From Silurus meridionalis (lineage: Eukaryota; Chordata; Actinopteri; Siluriformes; Siluridae), in assembly GCF_014805685.1 (NCBI RefSeq), contig NC_060893.1:10785773-10849772 (forward strand): a stretch of DNA of 64,000 bases. Direction: 5' to 3'. Positions 1 to 14,379 of the stretch are shown here, piece after piece. The position numbers were made by a program, and so were the translations under genes. The notes beneath the pieces were generated by a model. It ran no database searches. It was not told the DNA's origin and saw only the letters and a program-made list of their open reading frames with translations. Position 1 is the first letter of the stretch, and each line of letters opens with the position of its first letter.

Positions 1-299
1 CAAACAGTGTTATTAATATGCAGTAATGCATATAACTCTGTTGTTAATAGTTACTGTATTCTGGCTTTGCTTGTCATATTTGTTAATTGCCGATTCTCTA
101 TCTGTTTGTTTGTTTGTTCGTTTGTTTAAATTGGATTCACTTTATGCTTTAGAATGGTCTTCCTTGATATCAAAAAGCCTTAACTGTGCTTACATCTATC
201 TCAGGCTCTCAGTTGTGACATATGGAATTAAGCAATACACTGCATTAAATATTTTTTATAAAAAATACCCTGGATTAAAACAGTGACCTAATTTAAGCA
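1..299. other. AT-rich DNA, no gene seen
   Basis: I see only AT-rich sequence with a short TTTG/TTTG-like run at about 105-127. An 86-codon open frame (26-286) has no recognisable domain and runs through low-complexity sequence, so I treat it as chance. Confidence 0.5.
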
Positions 300-915
300 G
301 TTGTACTAATATGCCTTTAGCAGATGCTCTTATCCAGTTTGGCTTAAAGATATGCACTAAAGTTACAGTTGAAACTAACATGCTAGCATTATAGGTTATG
401 TTCTCTATGGTTTAAATCCTGTTAGATTATAGTTAGTGTGAGAATTAGTTCAGCAAAAAAGACAGTAATAAACAGATAGTGACCCAAGGAAAGACAGCTA
501 GGGGACGTTCATTCCACCACCCAGGTGTCAAAACAGGGAAGAGTCTTGATGAATGCCTGAACAGAGTCAAACAGAGTCATGATATGCTTATAGCTTTAAA
601 GGGACATGGTATTTAACAAATTTTGATGAGTAACAGCAGGAGGGGCTGGTCCAATTTTAAACTTTCTGGCAAGCATAAGTGTTTTATATCTACAGGAAGT
701 GGAAGAAGTGTCCAGGTTGTGAACACAAGGCATGCAGCTTCATTTTGGATCAGTTGCATGGGTTGGATGGTAAGCAGGGGAAAACCTGCCAAGAGCGGAT
801 TTTAGTCCAACCGCGAGATGACAAAATATAGAACAAGCACCCGTAGACTCTGTCAAGAGGAAAATCTGGATCCTCCAGATGTTATAAAGAAGAAAACTCT
901 CAAAGGTCTTCTAAA
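300..915 (+). repeat. decayed interspersed repeat of a kind common in fish
   Basis: The stretch opens with a variant of the motif CTTTAGCAGATGCTCTTATC (from about 316), which I know as a widely repeated motif in teleost genomes. It continues with phrases typical of the same repeats: a 'gacgttcattccaccacc' stretch near 506, and 'gagatgacaaaatatagaacaagcaccc' to 'ggatcctccagatgttataaagaag' near 813-892. No coding frame or clean termini are visible, so the family is left open. It is old: the expected conserved phrases carry many changes. The boundaries are approximate. Confidence 0.45.
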
Positions 916-5001
<4,086 letters not shown>

Positions 5002-5025
5002 CCCCCAACACCCCCCACCCCCCCC
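5002..5025 (-). other. G-quadruplex-capable tract on the minus strand
   Basis: The plus strand carries C runs of 5 (5002-5006), 6 (5011-5016) and 8 (5018-5025). On the minus strand the 8-base G run can supply two of the four G3 runs, so the tract satisfies the four-run quadruplex rule with short loops. It directly abuts the CA array. Confidence 0.5.
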
Positions 5026-5027
5026 AC

Positions 5028-5028
5028 A

Positions 5029-5105
<77 letters not shown>
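5028..5105 (+). repeat. (CA)n microsatellite
   Basis: About 34 near-pure CA units with a single CG interruption near 5098. Alternating purine-pyrimidine sequence of this length can adopt Z-DNA under torsion. The minus-strand frame of repeated CV residues at 4961-5146 is an artefact of it. Confidence 0.97.
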
Positions 5106-5664
5106 CTGTCTAATGTGAAATTTCTAATTTCATTAAAAGCTTCCATACCCCCAAGCTTTTGTCTCAGGCCATCTTTGAAGCCCGAACCTTAATAACTCAC
5201 TTTACCAGCGCTTTTTGTGGAAAAGTACAGAGGACTATTTGCAATGCAGAACATCCCAGAGCAGAGCAGACCTACAGCATCAGACATCATTTATATTTTT
5301 TCTCTCTCCCTTTTATTCAGTTATAATTCAGAGACCATTTAAAAATATTGTTATCTTTGCTTGTCAGAAAATGAATAATTGGTAAAATTGCTAATGGTTG
5401 TATGTGTTTTATTTGTATTTTTTCACGATCACAGATAGGATGGTAGTCAGACTGTTCGTTGTAGGGCTGATTTGGTTTGTAAATGCTTTTCTTTTCAAAC
5501 AGGCAAAGATCAGACATGACACCTTAAGGCCATGCATTAGTGCTACTTAAATGGTAGTGTCTCTCAGGTAGTGCCCTTATATGTGTTTGTGTTTCATTGC
5601 TTCAGACTTTTTGTGTAAATACAATATATTTATATGTGATTGTGACTGGTTCAGATATTGTATG
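5106..5664. other. unique DNA, no gene seen
   Basis: No gene or repeat could be supported between the CA array and the hAT target duplication. Confidence 0.45.
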
Positions 5665-5672
5665 TATGTGTG
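5665..5672 (+). repeat. target-site duplication, left copy (hAT)
   Basis: TATGTGTG, repeated perfectly at 6588-6595 on the other side of the element. An 8-bp duplication is the hallmark of hAT superfamily insertion. The surroundings are TATG/TGTG-rich, so part of the match could be chance. Confidence 0.75.
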
Positions 5673-6587
5673 CAGTGTTGTGCTCGTTACTAAAAAATAG
5701 TAACTAGTTACAGTTACTCGTTACTTCATTCAAAAAGTAACTTAGTTACTTTGTTGATTACTTACACCAAAAAGTAATGCGTTACTGTTAAAAGTAACTT
5801 TTTAGTTACTTTTTTAAAGAACATTCTTTAATGTTCTCATTAATGCCCTTTTATGCGTTGTGGTCTATACAAACACAAAACTGACTTAAACACAGAGTAA
5901 TTTTTAAACACTATTTTATTTAAGTCAGAGCAGCACAAACTGAATATATCACAAGGATTTCTGAAATAAATAACAAAACAAGCTAAATAATATATTCACA
6001 TTCAAAAACTAAAGTGGCTTCTGCTGTTGTGTTGAGCGCTTATAAATGTTCCTTTCACAGCTGAAGTATGAAAACTGCAATGTAGAACAGAACACCAGGT
6101 TAGCTTCTAGCTTCTAGCTTTTAGCATGGGGTTCCTGGAGGAGCTTTAACAGATTGGAGTTGCTGTTTATCGCAGTAGATACGAGCTTCGAACCAGAAAG
6201 ACACAGCTTACATTTGCCTTAAAAGTTTTTGTATTCATACTCAACTAAAGTGAAATAATGAGCATATTTCCACTTTGAGAAACTCGTCTTGCTCTCGCCT
6301 CGACTCGCCATTACTGCCGCACTGACCTGAATAAACAGAGACACGCCAACAGTGCGTCTTCTTCGTGTATACAGAGGGTAATCCGGTAATCCACCAATCC
6401 TACAATGCTTCTCTGCTGTAAACAGGTTAGACTGTAGTCTCCACTTCAGCCCAAATTTATTCATTTAAAAAAGTAACGGGTAACGCTCCATACGGTAACG
6501 GTAACGGAGTTACTTTATTTTTAAAAGTAACGCGTTACAGTATTAGTTACTGTCAAAAGTAAAAAAAAACGTTACTGCCCAACACTG
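5673..6587 (-). mobile_element. non-autonomous hAT-type DNA transposon (915 bp)
   Basis: The left end begins CAGTGTTGTGCTCGTTACT and the right end, read inward on the minus strand, begins CAGTGTTGGGCAGTAACG. These are imperfect terminal inverted repeats sharing CAGTGTTG. The element is bracketed by the 8-bp duplication TATGTGTG. Both subterminal regions are crowded with GTTAC/GTAAC motifs, as expected of transposase-binding repeats in hAT elements. At 915 bp it is too short for a full hAT transposase (about 600 residues or more). It still holds a fossil of the transposase N-terminus on the minus strand (6114-6464), so it is probably an internally deleted derivative of an autonomous element. 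Superfamily is well supported; the named family is not assigned. Confidence 0.88.
6114..6464 (-). pseudogene. remnant of hAT transposase N-terminus (BED-type zinc finger)
   Basis: Read on the minus strand from a Met codon at 6309-6311, the frame gives MASRGESKTSFSKWKYAHYF and continues to a stop codon at 6219-6221. The same frame then resumes with a GKCKLC motif, NSNSNLLK and a PHAK ending before another stop at 6114-6116. A Trp/aromatic patch, a C-x2-C pair, an SNLLKHL-like helix and a terminal His make up the BED zinc finger seen at the N-terminus of many hAT transposases. The upstream frame to 6464 has no domain I recognise. The catalytic core and dimerisation domain are absent. The internal stop shows the gene is dead here. 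Confidence 0.7.
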
Positions 6588-6595
6588 TATGTGTG
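6588..6595 (+). repeat. target-site duplication, right copy (hAT)
   Basis: TATGTGTG, identical to 5665-5672. Confidence 0.75.
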
Positions 6596-7065
6596 TGTAT
6601 GTGCTGGAGGGTAGTTGTAAAGAGATCCTGTGCTCCGACTGCTGAATGTAGCTTATGCCATATGTACAGCACATTGAGGGGTAAACAGCACCGTATGAGG
6701 CTTCAGTCTGTGTTTAATTGCCGCACATGCTGTCAAGAGTTAAACTAACAAGGAGTTCATGTCACTTGTGTAATAGAACAAAATCACTGTGTCGTTATTC
6801 ATCTGCTGAACCATCATCTCTATCAAAGTGCAGAGTTCCTGCTGAGTGCAGGAAATACATCTGGAATATTGAATCTTTTTTCCGTTACTCTTTTCTTTTC
6901 AAGGAAATAAATTATAGACCACTGTACCTTAATATATCTGTGACAGTAAGGCTTTCCATCTACACCAGTCCAAGAATGATGGTTTGTTTGTTGAATATTT
7001 TGGAATAGATATGGAATGAAACATAATGGGGCACTTTTTCACAGAGAAATAATTAATGATAGTGT
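6596..7065. other. unique DNA, no gene seen
   Basis: A 96-codon plus-strand frame (6718-7008) has no recognisable domain. Nothing else could be supported. Confidence 0.4.
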
Positions 7066-7127
<62 letters not shown>

Positions 7128-7139
7128 AGCGAGAGAGAG
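7066..7139 (+). repeat. (GT)n microsatellite with a short GA tail
   Basis: About 30 GT units to 7126, followed by a few GA units to about 7139. Open frames reading repeated VC or TH residues over this site are artefacts. Confidence 0.97.
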
Positions 7140-8845
7140 TTTGAGTAAGTTAGTGACTGAGTGCGAAAAGTTTTGCCCAAGGCATGGTACTTGTAAATTA
7201 GCTGGAAATGAGCTGTTCTACCCATACACACCTATGACCTTTCAGCCATTAAGAACAGCTATTGTTAACAGTCCACTTTAAAATGTCCCAGAATAGGATG
7301 CAGACAGTGATACACATCAGGAATTATGCACTTGTTTCCTGTTTGTACTCTGACAAATCCATAAGCTGATGCCAAAGCACAACCTAAGTTCTATTTATAC
7401 AGAAGTGAAGGGGAACCAAGTAAACTGTGGTAAAACTATCTATAAACTTGAACAACAGCTGGGTTACTAGTAACTTTACATGGCCAAAAATGCCAACTAT
7501 GCCAAACGAAATAAACATCAAATAATATTATTTTTTAATTATTATTTTATTTTTTTTGTGACTCAATGCACTGGAAGGTATAGAAGAGTTGAAAGCATGG
7601 TGAATGTTGCCCTCTAGTGGTTGTCTTTACAGCTTGATCACCAGCGTCTAGATCACAAAAGGCAATAAAAAAGCTATATTAGAAGTATTAAATATCACAT
7701 ATGTAAGTAAACGGTATTAACACTAATAATCGGGGAAAAAAGAATTCCCGTTTCTTTGACTCTCTGTCTCCTATATCATTGTTTATTCCTTTATAAAGAG
7801 GGAGAGAAACAAAGAAGTATACCTTGTTGAGAAAGTACAGGTAGATGGAAACAGTTTTAACTATGCACCTAGTTTGAGACGCTTGGCTTGAAGTTTAGCA
7901 GCTGGTAGATGGGTAGACTAAACTGAATTTGTAAAAAGCAGTGCTTCGTCATGTCTGTAATATGTCGTGGAAGTGATTTCTGATCCAAACCATGTCAAGA
8001 CTCCATTTGTCATTACTACTCTGGCACTAGGAACATTTTAGCAGTGTTTACATTTGCCAGAGTGAGGGATATGGGCAAAGCAATGAGACATTTGTTTGCT
8101 ATCACTCTTCCATGTTGGATTTTTTTATGCAGTAACATGCTTTGTTAGATTCCTTCCCTCTGCGTGCTATTTTTAGGAGACAGAAAAGTGCCTCCCAGAA
8201 AATATCACATGAATATGGATGGCATGCTTCACTGCTGCATGAGAAGGCAGCGCCATAAACCATAGACATGCTCAAAGGCAAAGCCAATGCTCCTTTGTGC
8301 AATTTTTTTCCCAATGGCTTTTTTATGGTGATATGTGAAGAAATTCTCTATAATACTGTAACAGAGTAAACTTAAGAGTGACAGCAGGATTGTACACTTA
8401 TGACGGTAGTTGTAAATGCCTATCTGGTGATTTAATATAATACTGGTAAACAAGTGTCATTCCAAAGCTGCTTATTTTTTCTTTTTTTTTGGCTGTAGAT
8501 TTTAATCATTATGGCATGTTTTTGCTTCACATCCACGTCTGTCTGTGTCCTTTGCACATTTTCTTTCACTACCTAAAGAAATAAAGGTTTAGCTTAGAAA
8601 AGGCAGGTTAAATGAATATTGACGTGATATACTGTGCAACCTATTTGTGAATATTTATTCCCCACTTTCAGTCTCATATGCATAAAAAATGCATGATTTC
8701 AAGCACCATGAGGAAAGTCTGCTTAAATTAGCTTTACCATTCCCTGAATTAAAAATGTTCTCCCATTCATCCCTCAATCAGACCAGCTGGCTTTTTCTAA
8801 TAAAGTTCTGTGTCCTGAATTTACTTTGCAAGTCAATGTAACTGA

Positions 8846-8848
<3 letters not shown>
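7140..8848. other. unique AT-rich DNA, no gene seen
   Basis: No gene could be supported. The one notable site is the CTCF-like motif at 7607-7620. Confidence 0.45.
7607..7620 (-). promoter_or_regulatory. strong CTCF-like motif, minus orientation
   Basis: The plus strand reads TTGCCCTCTAGTGG, which matches the reverse complement of the CTCF core consensus (SYGCCMYCTRSTGG) at 13 of 14 positions. It points left, away from the plus-oriented motif at 9157. Binding is inferred from sequence only. Confidence 0.5.

Positions 8849-8903
<55 letters not shown>
8849..8903 (+). repeat. (TG)n microsatellite
   Basis: About 27 pure TG units. Confidence 0.97.
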
Positions 8904-8906
<3 letters not shown>

Positions 8907-9081
8907 ACTTTAGATTTGGGAGCCAATTTGGGGCTCGGTGGGCTATATGTCTTCGAAGACAAGTTTATTTTTTGCGATAGTCGATTTTTCAAGTCTCCTT
9001 AAGCGTCAGATGCTCTCCTTGAGAAAGAGGCCATTGGATGATTTCCTTAATCAGGTCTCAAACTCCACCATGCAGTCTAGG

Positions 9082-9088
<7 letters not shown>

Positions 9089-9135
<47 letters not shown>
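9089..9135 (+). repeat. (GA)n microsatellite
   Basis: About 23 GA units. Two overlapping frames at 8938-9294 and 9038-9283 read through it as repeated RE/ER residues and are not genes. Confidence 0.96.
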
Positions 9136-9138
<3 letters not shown>

Positions 9139-9156
9139 AAAGGGAGAGATAGAAAA

Positions 9157-9170
9157 CCACCAGGTGGCGC
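9157..9170 (+). promoter_or_regulatory. CTCF-like motif, full core match
   Basis: CCACCAGGTGGCGC fits the CTCF core consensus CCASYAGRKGGCRS at all 14 positions. It lies just right of a GA array and about 1.5 kb from the opposite-facing motif at 7607. A divergent pair is the arrangement often seen at boundaries between chromatin loops in vertebrates. Occupancy is not shown by sequence. Confidence 0.55.
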
Positions 9171-9385
9171 TCTGCTTCTTCTCACAGGCTCAGAGCACCA
9201 ACAACCTCAAAATCAGGGCTCTGAACATGGCCAATTCCCAAACAACACAATTTACAAAATCTTATGTCAGAATAGTAGAATGATCACCTGCTAAGCTCTT
9301 AATATCTCAGTGCTGTCAATGTAAGGAATGAAAATCTCACACAAATGCACACACACACCCACACACTCAGCAAAAGAAAAACTTA
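9171..9385. other. spacer between microsatellites
   Basis: No feature seen other than a short CA-rich run at about 9349-9366. Confidence 0.4.
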
Positions 9386-9416
<31 letters not shown>

Positions 9417-9419
9417 ATC
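9386..9419 (+). repeat. (AAAT)n microsatellite
   Basis: About eight AAAT units ending at 9419. Confidence 0.93.
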
Positions 9420-9529
9420 AATCAATAATAATAGCATAAAGATGTGTGGAATTTCTGTATACATACAAAACATGTAGCTATTCACGAAATTACTATTGTT
9501 ATTATTGTTAATATTATTATTATTGCACA

Positions 9530-9570
9530 TTTCTTTCTTTCTTTCTTTCTTTTTTTCTTTCTTTCTTTTT
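9530..9570 (+). repeat. (CTTT)n microsatellite
   Basis: CTTT units with one longer T run in the middle. Confidence 0.9.
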
Positions 9571-9843
9571 CCACTGATGATTGTTCTAGTAAACCGTCTT
9601 TACCAGTAATAGAGAAAAGAAAGAATCACTGCCTTTCTGGTTTATAGGTTACATATGGTCTATATGATCTTTTTTAAATTTATTGTTAGAAAATATCAAC
9701 ATTGCAATTTGAAAATCGGAAGTTTTTTTGAACAAATCAAGTAATAATAAGGCTACAATACTGCTTACTTTCAGCAAAAACACAAGGTTATCTACCAGTT
9801 TGAGTGGTGTGGTAACTGATAGAGGATAGGTGGAATTTCCAGC

Positions 9844-9904
9844 ATGATGATGATGATGATAATTATTATTATTATTATTATTATCATTATTATTATTATT
9901 ATTG
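9844..9904 (+). repeat. ATG/ATT trinucleotide microsatellite
   Basis: A short ATG run grades into a longer ATT array, with single substitutions. Confidence 0.9.
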
Positions 9905-11859
9905 TAGTTGTTGTATAATTGTTTTTGCTGTTGTAATATCTAACACCAGTGTAAGCATATTGCAAATTAATCTGTCAGATCTGACTCCTCAGAGGGTTTA
10001 AAGAAGTAGAAGAAGTAGAAGCACTTACGGCCATATTAAAGTATTACAAATACCCACACCAGCACATCTAAATAATTAAAATGTGTTATTAGTAAGCATC
10101 TGGTTGATATGTGGAGCTGTCAGTGATGGAAACAGCATTAAATGTAAAAAGTTGTAAAATAATAAAACACAATATTTTAAATGTCTGAACATAAACACAC
10201 AACATTTGTGAAATAGAGGGTATCAATCACTTTAAATATCTCCTATTCTAAATAAAAAATCTTTTCAAATAAGGGTAGGATTTGACAGGCTTTTCTTATA
10301 CAGTACAGAGGAACTGCTGGTCAACGAGATGTTTTGCTCTGTTGCTATGTGCTCACCCTGAGTAAACTACAGTAAGCTAGAAGAGAAAATCTAGTAAAGT
10401 TAAACTGAAAAGAAGTACCTAAAATAAATCTGACACTTGGTTTTCTGATTCACAGTTGAGAGTAAACTGTGTGCATTTGTTCTGCAGTTTATTACTGATG
10501 CTTGTCTGTATAGCATTCTTCATAACACACCTCAGGCCTACTGTTCCATTGTATTGAACATTCTGCAAAATAAATAGTGTTGACTGGATTTTCTGGGGAT
10601 TGTTTTTGTCTGTCTATAACTTCTGCTGATTTAGTTTTTTTATCTAGGTTTTTTTGTGTTACATCCTATACAGCTTCTTCCTCTAACTCAAATGATTTTT
10701 AAACAATTTGACTGGATTACACTGAACATAATTCCACCTGTACCAGCTCCAAACTATTTTCCCACAAGAGTAGCACCATATTTTTGTTTGTGCTTGTCAT
10801 TTTCATTATCTGTGTCATTGTAATTGTGTCATTAAAAATTGTTGCCATTGGGATACTGGTGCAGACTAATATATGATTACAGACATTTAGTTTAATACTA
10901 AATAGTAATGTAATAATTCAGACTGTGAGTATGTTTCTTGTAAAACTATGTAGACAATGGCAATAAATTATTCAATATCCCAGCTTGTTAGATATAATAA
11001 CCAATTGTACAGATGGCCTGGTTTTTAAGCATAAATGCTTGCATAGATATCTGTCTTCTTGTTTATATTTAGTGGCATGAAATGGTTCTAGCAGTGGAAT
11101 AACACTTTTTTTTAGGTTTACATGATCTGCATTTGTAGTGCATATAATCCTGGAGGCTGATTAAATTTGAAGCATATTTTTGATATACCTTTCTGCAACA
11201 ATCAATGTATTTCATTGATAATGAATGGTCTTTTACTTTAATGGGACTTCTTGACTTAGTAAAACATCTTTACCTCTGAACATTCTCAAGATCTAAAATT
11301 TTAGATCTGGCACCATTAGGTGTAAAGTTTGATAAAATCCATTCCATAAATAAATCAAAGCACTTTCTTTCTGTGCCTTCTCCTTATACATTCTTGTCAC
11401 AATGTCACATTTTCTGTACTTTACTGCATATCCTCTTTTCCTTTGGTAAACAAGGTAATGACTTTTGAGTAGATATCTTAGGATACTAACACACAGTTAG
11501 AGCTTGCTTCAGATTGTTTTCTTTCTCTGTCTGCCTGTCTGAGTCAACCCAGTTATCTACAGTCTATTTTGGCATATGTTTAGTGCCCTGCATAATCTCA
11601 CTCTTTTTATAAAGGTCTCCCAATGCTAGTGTACTAGTGATCTATAAGACTGACCATTAATCAGTGTCATGTCCCTAAGATGTTTCATTTCCCACAATGC
11701 CTCAGTGCATTTTCTTTACCCTGTTTGGGTGAAAACTTACCAACACTCCGAAAACTTTTTACCTTCCCACTTGTCCTCTTTTCTCTTTTGGTCTATTCCC
11801 AGGTGCTAACTTCACCAATGCCTTCTGTCTACACTCATTCAGGCCAATATCCACTAATT
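9905..11859. other. AT-rich unique DNA, no gene seen
   Basis: No exon, RNA gene or transposon could be supported. A 91-codon plus-strand frame at 11680-11955 runs into the LINE and has no known domain. Confidence 0.45.
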
Positions 11860-11867
11860 ATTGTTAT
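11860..11867 (+). repeat. possible target-site duplication of the LINE (3' side)
   Basis: ATTGTTAT here is repeated at 14715-14722, immediately beyond the other end of the LINE. It is short and AT-rich, so chance cannot be excluded. Confidence 0.4.
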
Positions 11868-11909
11868 GCTTCTTCTTTCGGCTGCTCCCATTAGGGGTCG
11901 CCACAGCGG
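11868..11909 (-). repeat. LINE 3' tail, shared with the SINE at 35.8 kb
   Basis: On the minus strand this reads CCGCTGTGGCGACCCCTAAT, then GGGAGCAGCCGAAAGAAGAA. The same sequence, with only two differences over about 33 bases, ends the SINE at 35932-35965. RTE reverse transcriptases start copying at such 3' ends, so sharing it lets a SINE be copied by the LINE's enzyme. Confidence 0.85.
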
Positions 11910-13136
11910 ATCATCCGTGTCCATACTACTCTGTCCTCTACATCTGCCTCTTTAAAACCAACTACCTGCATTTCTTCCCTCACCACATCCATAAACCTCC
12001 TACTTGGTCTTCCTCTTTTCTTTTTCCTGGCAGCTCCATCCTCAGCATTCTCCCACTGATATACCCCATGTCCCTCCTCTGCACATGTCCAAACCATCTT
12101 AATCGGGCCTTTCTCACTTTGTCTTCTCCACCCACTCCACCCTGCCTGCACTCTTTCCCTCACTTCTCTAACACACTCTTCATTTACCTGAACTCCTTCA
12201 CCTTCTCCACCTCTTTCCCTGCAACCGCTGCCCTCCCTCTCATTCACACACATGTACTCTGTCTTACTCCTACTGACTTTCATTCCCCCTTCTCTCAGCA
12301 TGTACCTCCACCTCTCCAGGTTCTTCTCAACCTGCTCCCTACTCTCACCACAAATCACAATATCATCCGCAAACATCACAGTCCATGATGACTTCTGTCT
12401 GAACTCGTCCGTCAACCTGTCCATCACCACTGCAAACAGGAAAGGGCTCAGAGCCGATCCTTGATGCAATCCAACCTCCTTCTTGAACCAGTCTGTCATT
12501 CCTACTGCACACTACACTGCTGTCACACTGTCCTCATACATGTCCTGCACCATGCTCACATACTTCTCTGACACACCTGACTTCCTCATATAATACCACA
12601 ACTCCTCTCTCGGCACCCTGTCATACGCTTTCTCTAGATCCACAATCACACAATGCATTTTCTTCTGACCTTCTCTATACTTCTCCATCTCAAAGCGTTC
12701 TCAAAGCATATTTTGCGTCAGTGGTGCTCTTCCTCGCCATGAAACCATACTGTTGCTCAGGGATGGTCACCTCTTCTCTCAGCTTAGCTTCCACTACTCT
12801 TTCCCATAACTTAATGGTGTGATTGATCAACTTTATTCCCTTGTAGTTACTGCAGGTCTGCACATCTCCCTTATTCTTAAAGATCGGTACCAGCACACTT
12901 CTTCACCATTCCTCAGGCATCCTCTCACCTTCCAAAATTGTGTTAAACAATCTGGTTGAAAACTTCACTGCCATCTCTCCTAAACATGCTTCCACTTGTA
13001 TGTCATCTGGTCTAACCGACTTTCCACTTTTCATCCTCTTAATAGCTGCTCTCACTTCCTTACTAATCCGATCCATATCCACTTCTTGTTTTACAATCTC
13101 CACATCATCCAACCTTCTCTCTCTCATTTTCCTCAT
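11891..13136 (-). pseudogene. LINE reverse transcriptase, disrupted
   Basis: Three minus-strand pieces together cover the domain: 12903-13136 (fingers, with a KSGKSVRPDD motif), 12690-12896 (the VPIFKNKGD and QYGF motifs) and 11891-12499 (palm and thumb). The catalytic FADD box is intact at 12362-12373, and the GLHQGSALSP motif lies about 30 residues before it. In the stretch between 12500 and 12690 a frame carrying the [10 protein letters not shown] palm motif is readable, but a TAG stop interrupts it just before the last piece. Frame changes between the pieces and this stop make it a pseudogene. The C-terminal part ends in an MIRCGDP motif immediately before the 3' tail. Confidence 0.9.
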
Positions 13137-13743
13137 ACATCAGCTGCTCAAAATACGGCATTCATCTTCTCAACACACTCTCCTCACTAGTCAACACGTT
13201 TCCATCTCCATCCTTTATTGCTCTAACTTGCAGAACATCCTTCCCAGCTTGTTCTCTCTACCTGGCCAATCTATACAATCCCTTTCTCCTTCCTTAGTGT
13301 CCAACTTCTCATACAGCTCCTCATACGCCTTTTCCTTAGCTTTTGCCACAACTCTCTTCACCTGTTGCCACATCTCCTTGTACTCTTGCCTACTTTTCTC
13401 CTCTCTCTGCAGAACCTAATTCTATTTCGCCAACCTCTTTCTCCTTTTGCTATCCTGCACTTCCTCATTTCAGCAACATGTCTCTTTGTCTTCCTTTCTA
13501 TTTCCAGATGTCACACCAAGTACCTTTCTAGCTGTCTCTCTTATCACTTCTGCAGTGGTTGCCCAATCATTCACCACCTCCGAGCCCCTGTCTGACCTCT
13601 TACCTGAACCTCACATTACAGTCTTCCTCATTCAGTTTTCACCATTTTATTCTTTTTTTAGTCTTTACTTTCCTCCTCTTATTCTTCACCTCCAAAGCCA
13701 TCCTACAGATCACAATTCAATACTGTCTATTTACACTGTCCCC

Positions 13744-14379
13744 TTATAACACCTTATAGTCTCCAATCTCCTTCAGGTTGCATCTCCTACATAGAACATA
13801 GTCCACCTGTGTGTACCTTCCTCCACTCTTATAGGTCACCCTATGCACCTCCTTCTTCTTAAAATATTCATTTACCACTGCTATTTCCATAGTTTTAGCA
13901 AAATCTATCACCATCTGCCCTTCCTCATTCCTCTCCTTAAGGCCAGACCTACCCATCACCTCCTCATCACCTCTGTTACCTTCACCAACATGCCCATTGA
14001 AATCTGCCCCAATCACCAATCGTTCATTTCTAGGTACACTCTCCATCACTTCATCTAACTCTCTCCAGCATTTTTCCTTCTCCTCCATCTCACAACCCAC
14101 TTGGGGAGTATAGGCACTGATGACATTTATCATCACTCCTTCAACTTCCAGCTTCATGTTCATCACTCTATCAGAAACTCTCTTCACCTCCACTACACTC
14201 TTACTGTACTCTTCCTTCAAAATCACCCCTATACTATTTCTCTTTTCATCCGCACCATGATAAAACAGTTTAAACCCACCTCCAATGTTCCTGGTGTTAC
14301 TCCCTTTCCACTTGGTCTTCTGAACACACAACATATCTACCTTTCTCTGCTCCATTATATAAGCTACCTCCCTTTTCAA
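13744..14379 (-). pseudogene. LINE apurinic-type endonuclease domain
   Basis: A 211-codon open frame. It has KTKWKG near residue 21, ISAYTPQVG near 88, GADFNGHVG near 123 and a QVDYVL ending near residue 190. These are the metal-binding and catalytic blocks of the exonuclease-endonuclease-phosphatase fold that nicks target DNA for LINE insertion. This domain itself is open, but the frame then breaks before the reverse transcriptase, so no full protein is possible. The true start of the element's ORF should lie further upstream, where the frame is lost. Confidence 0.88.

Noticed and set aside
8938..9294. 118- and 81-codon frames rich in Arg and Glu
   Set aside because: They span the GA microsatellite; the flanks have no domain.
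11861..12388. 175-codon plus-strand frame
   Set aside because: It is antisense to the LINE reverse transcriptase, whose motifs are clear on the minus strand.
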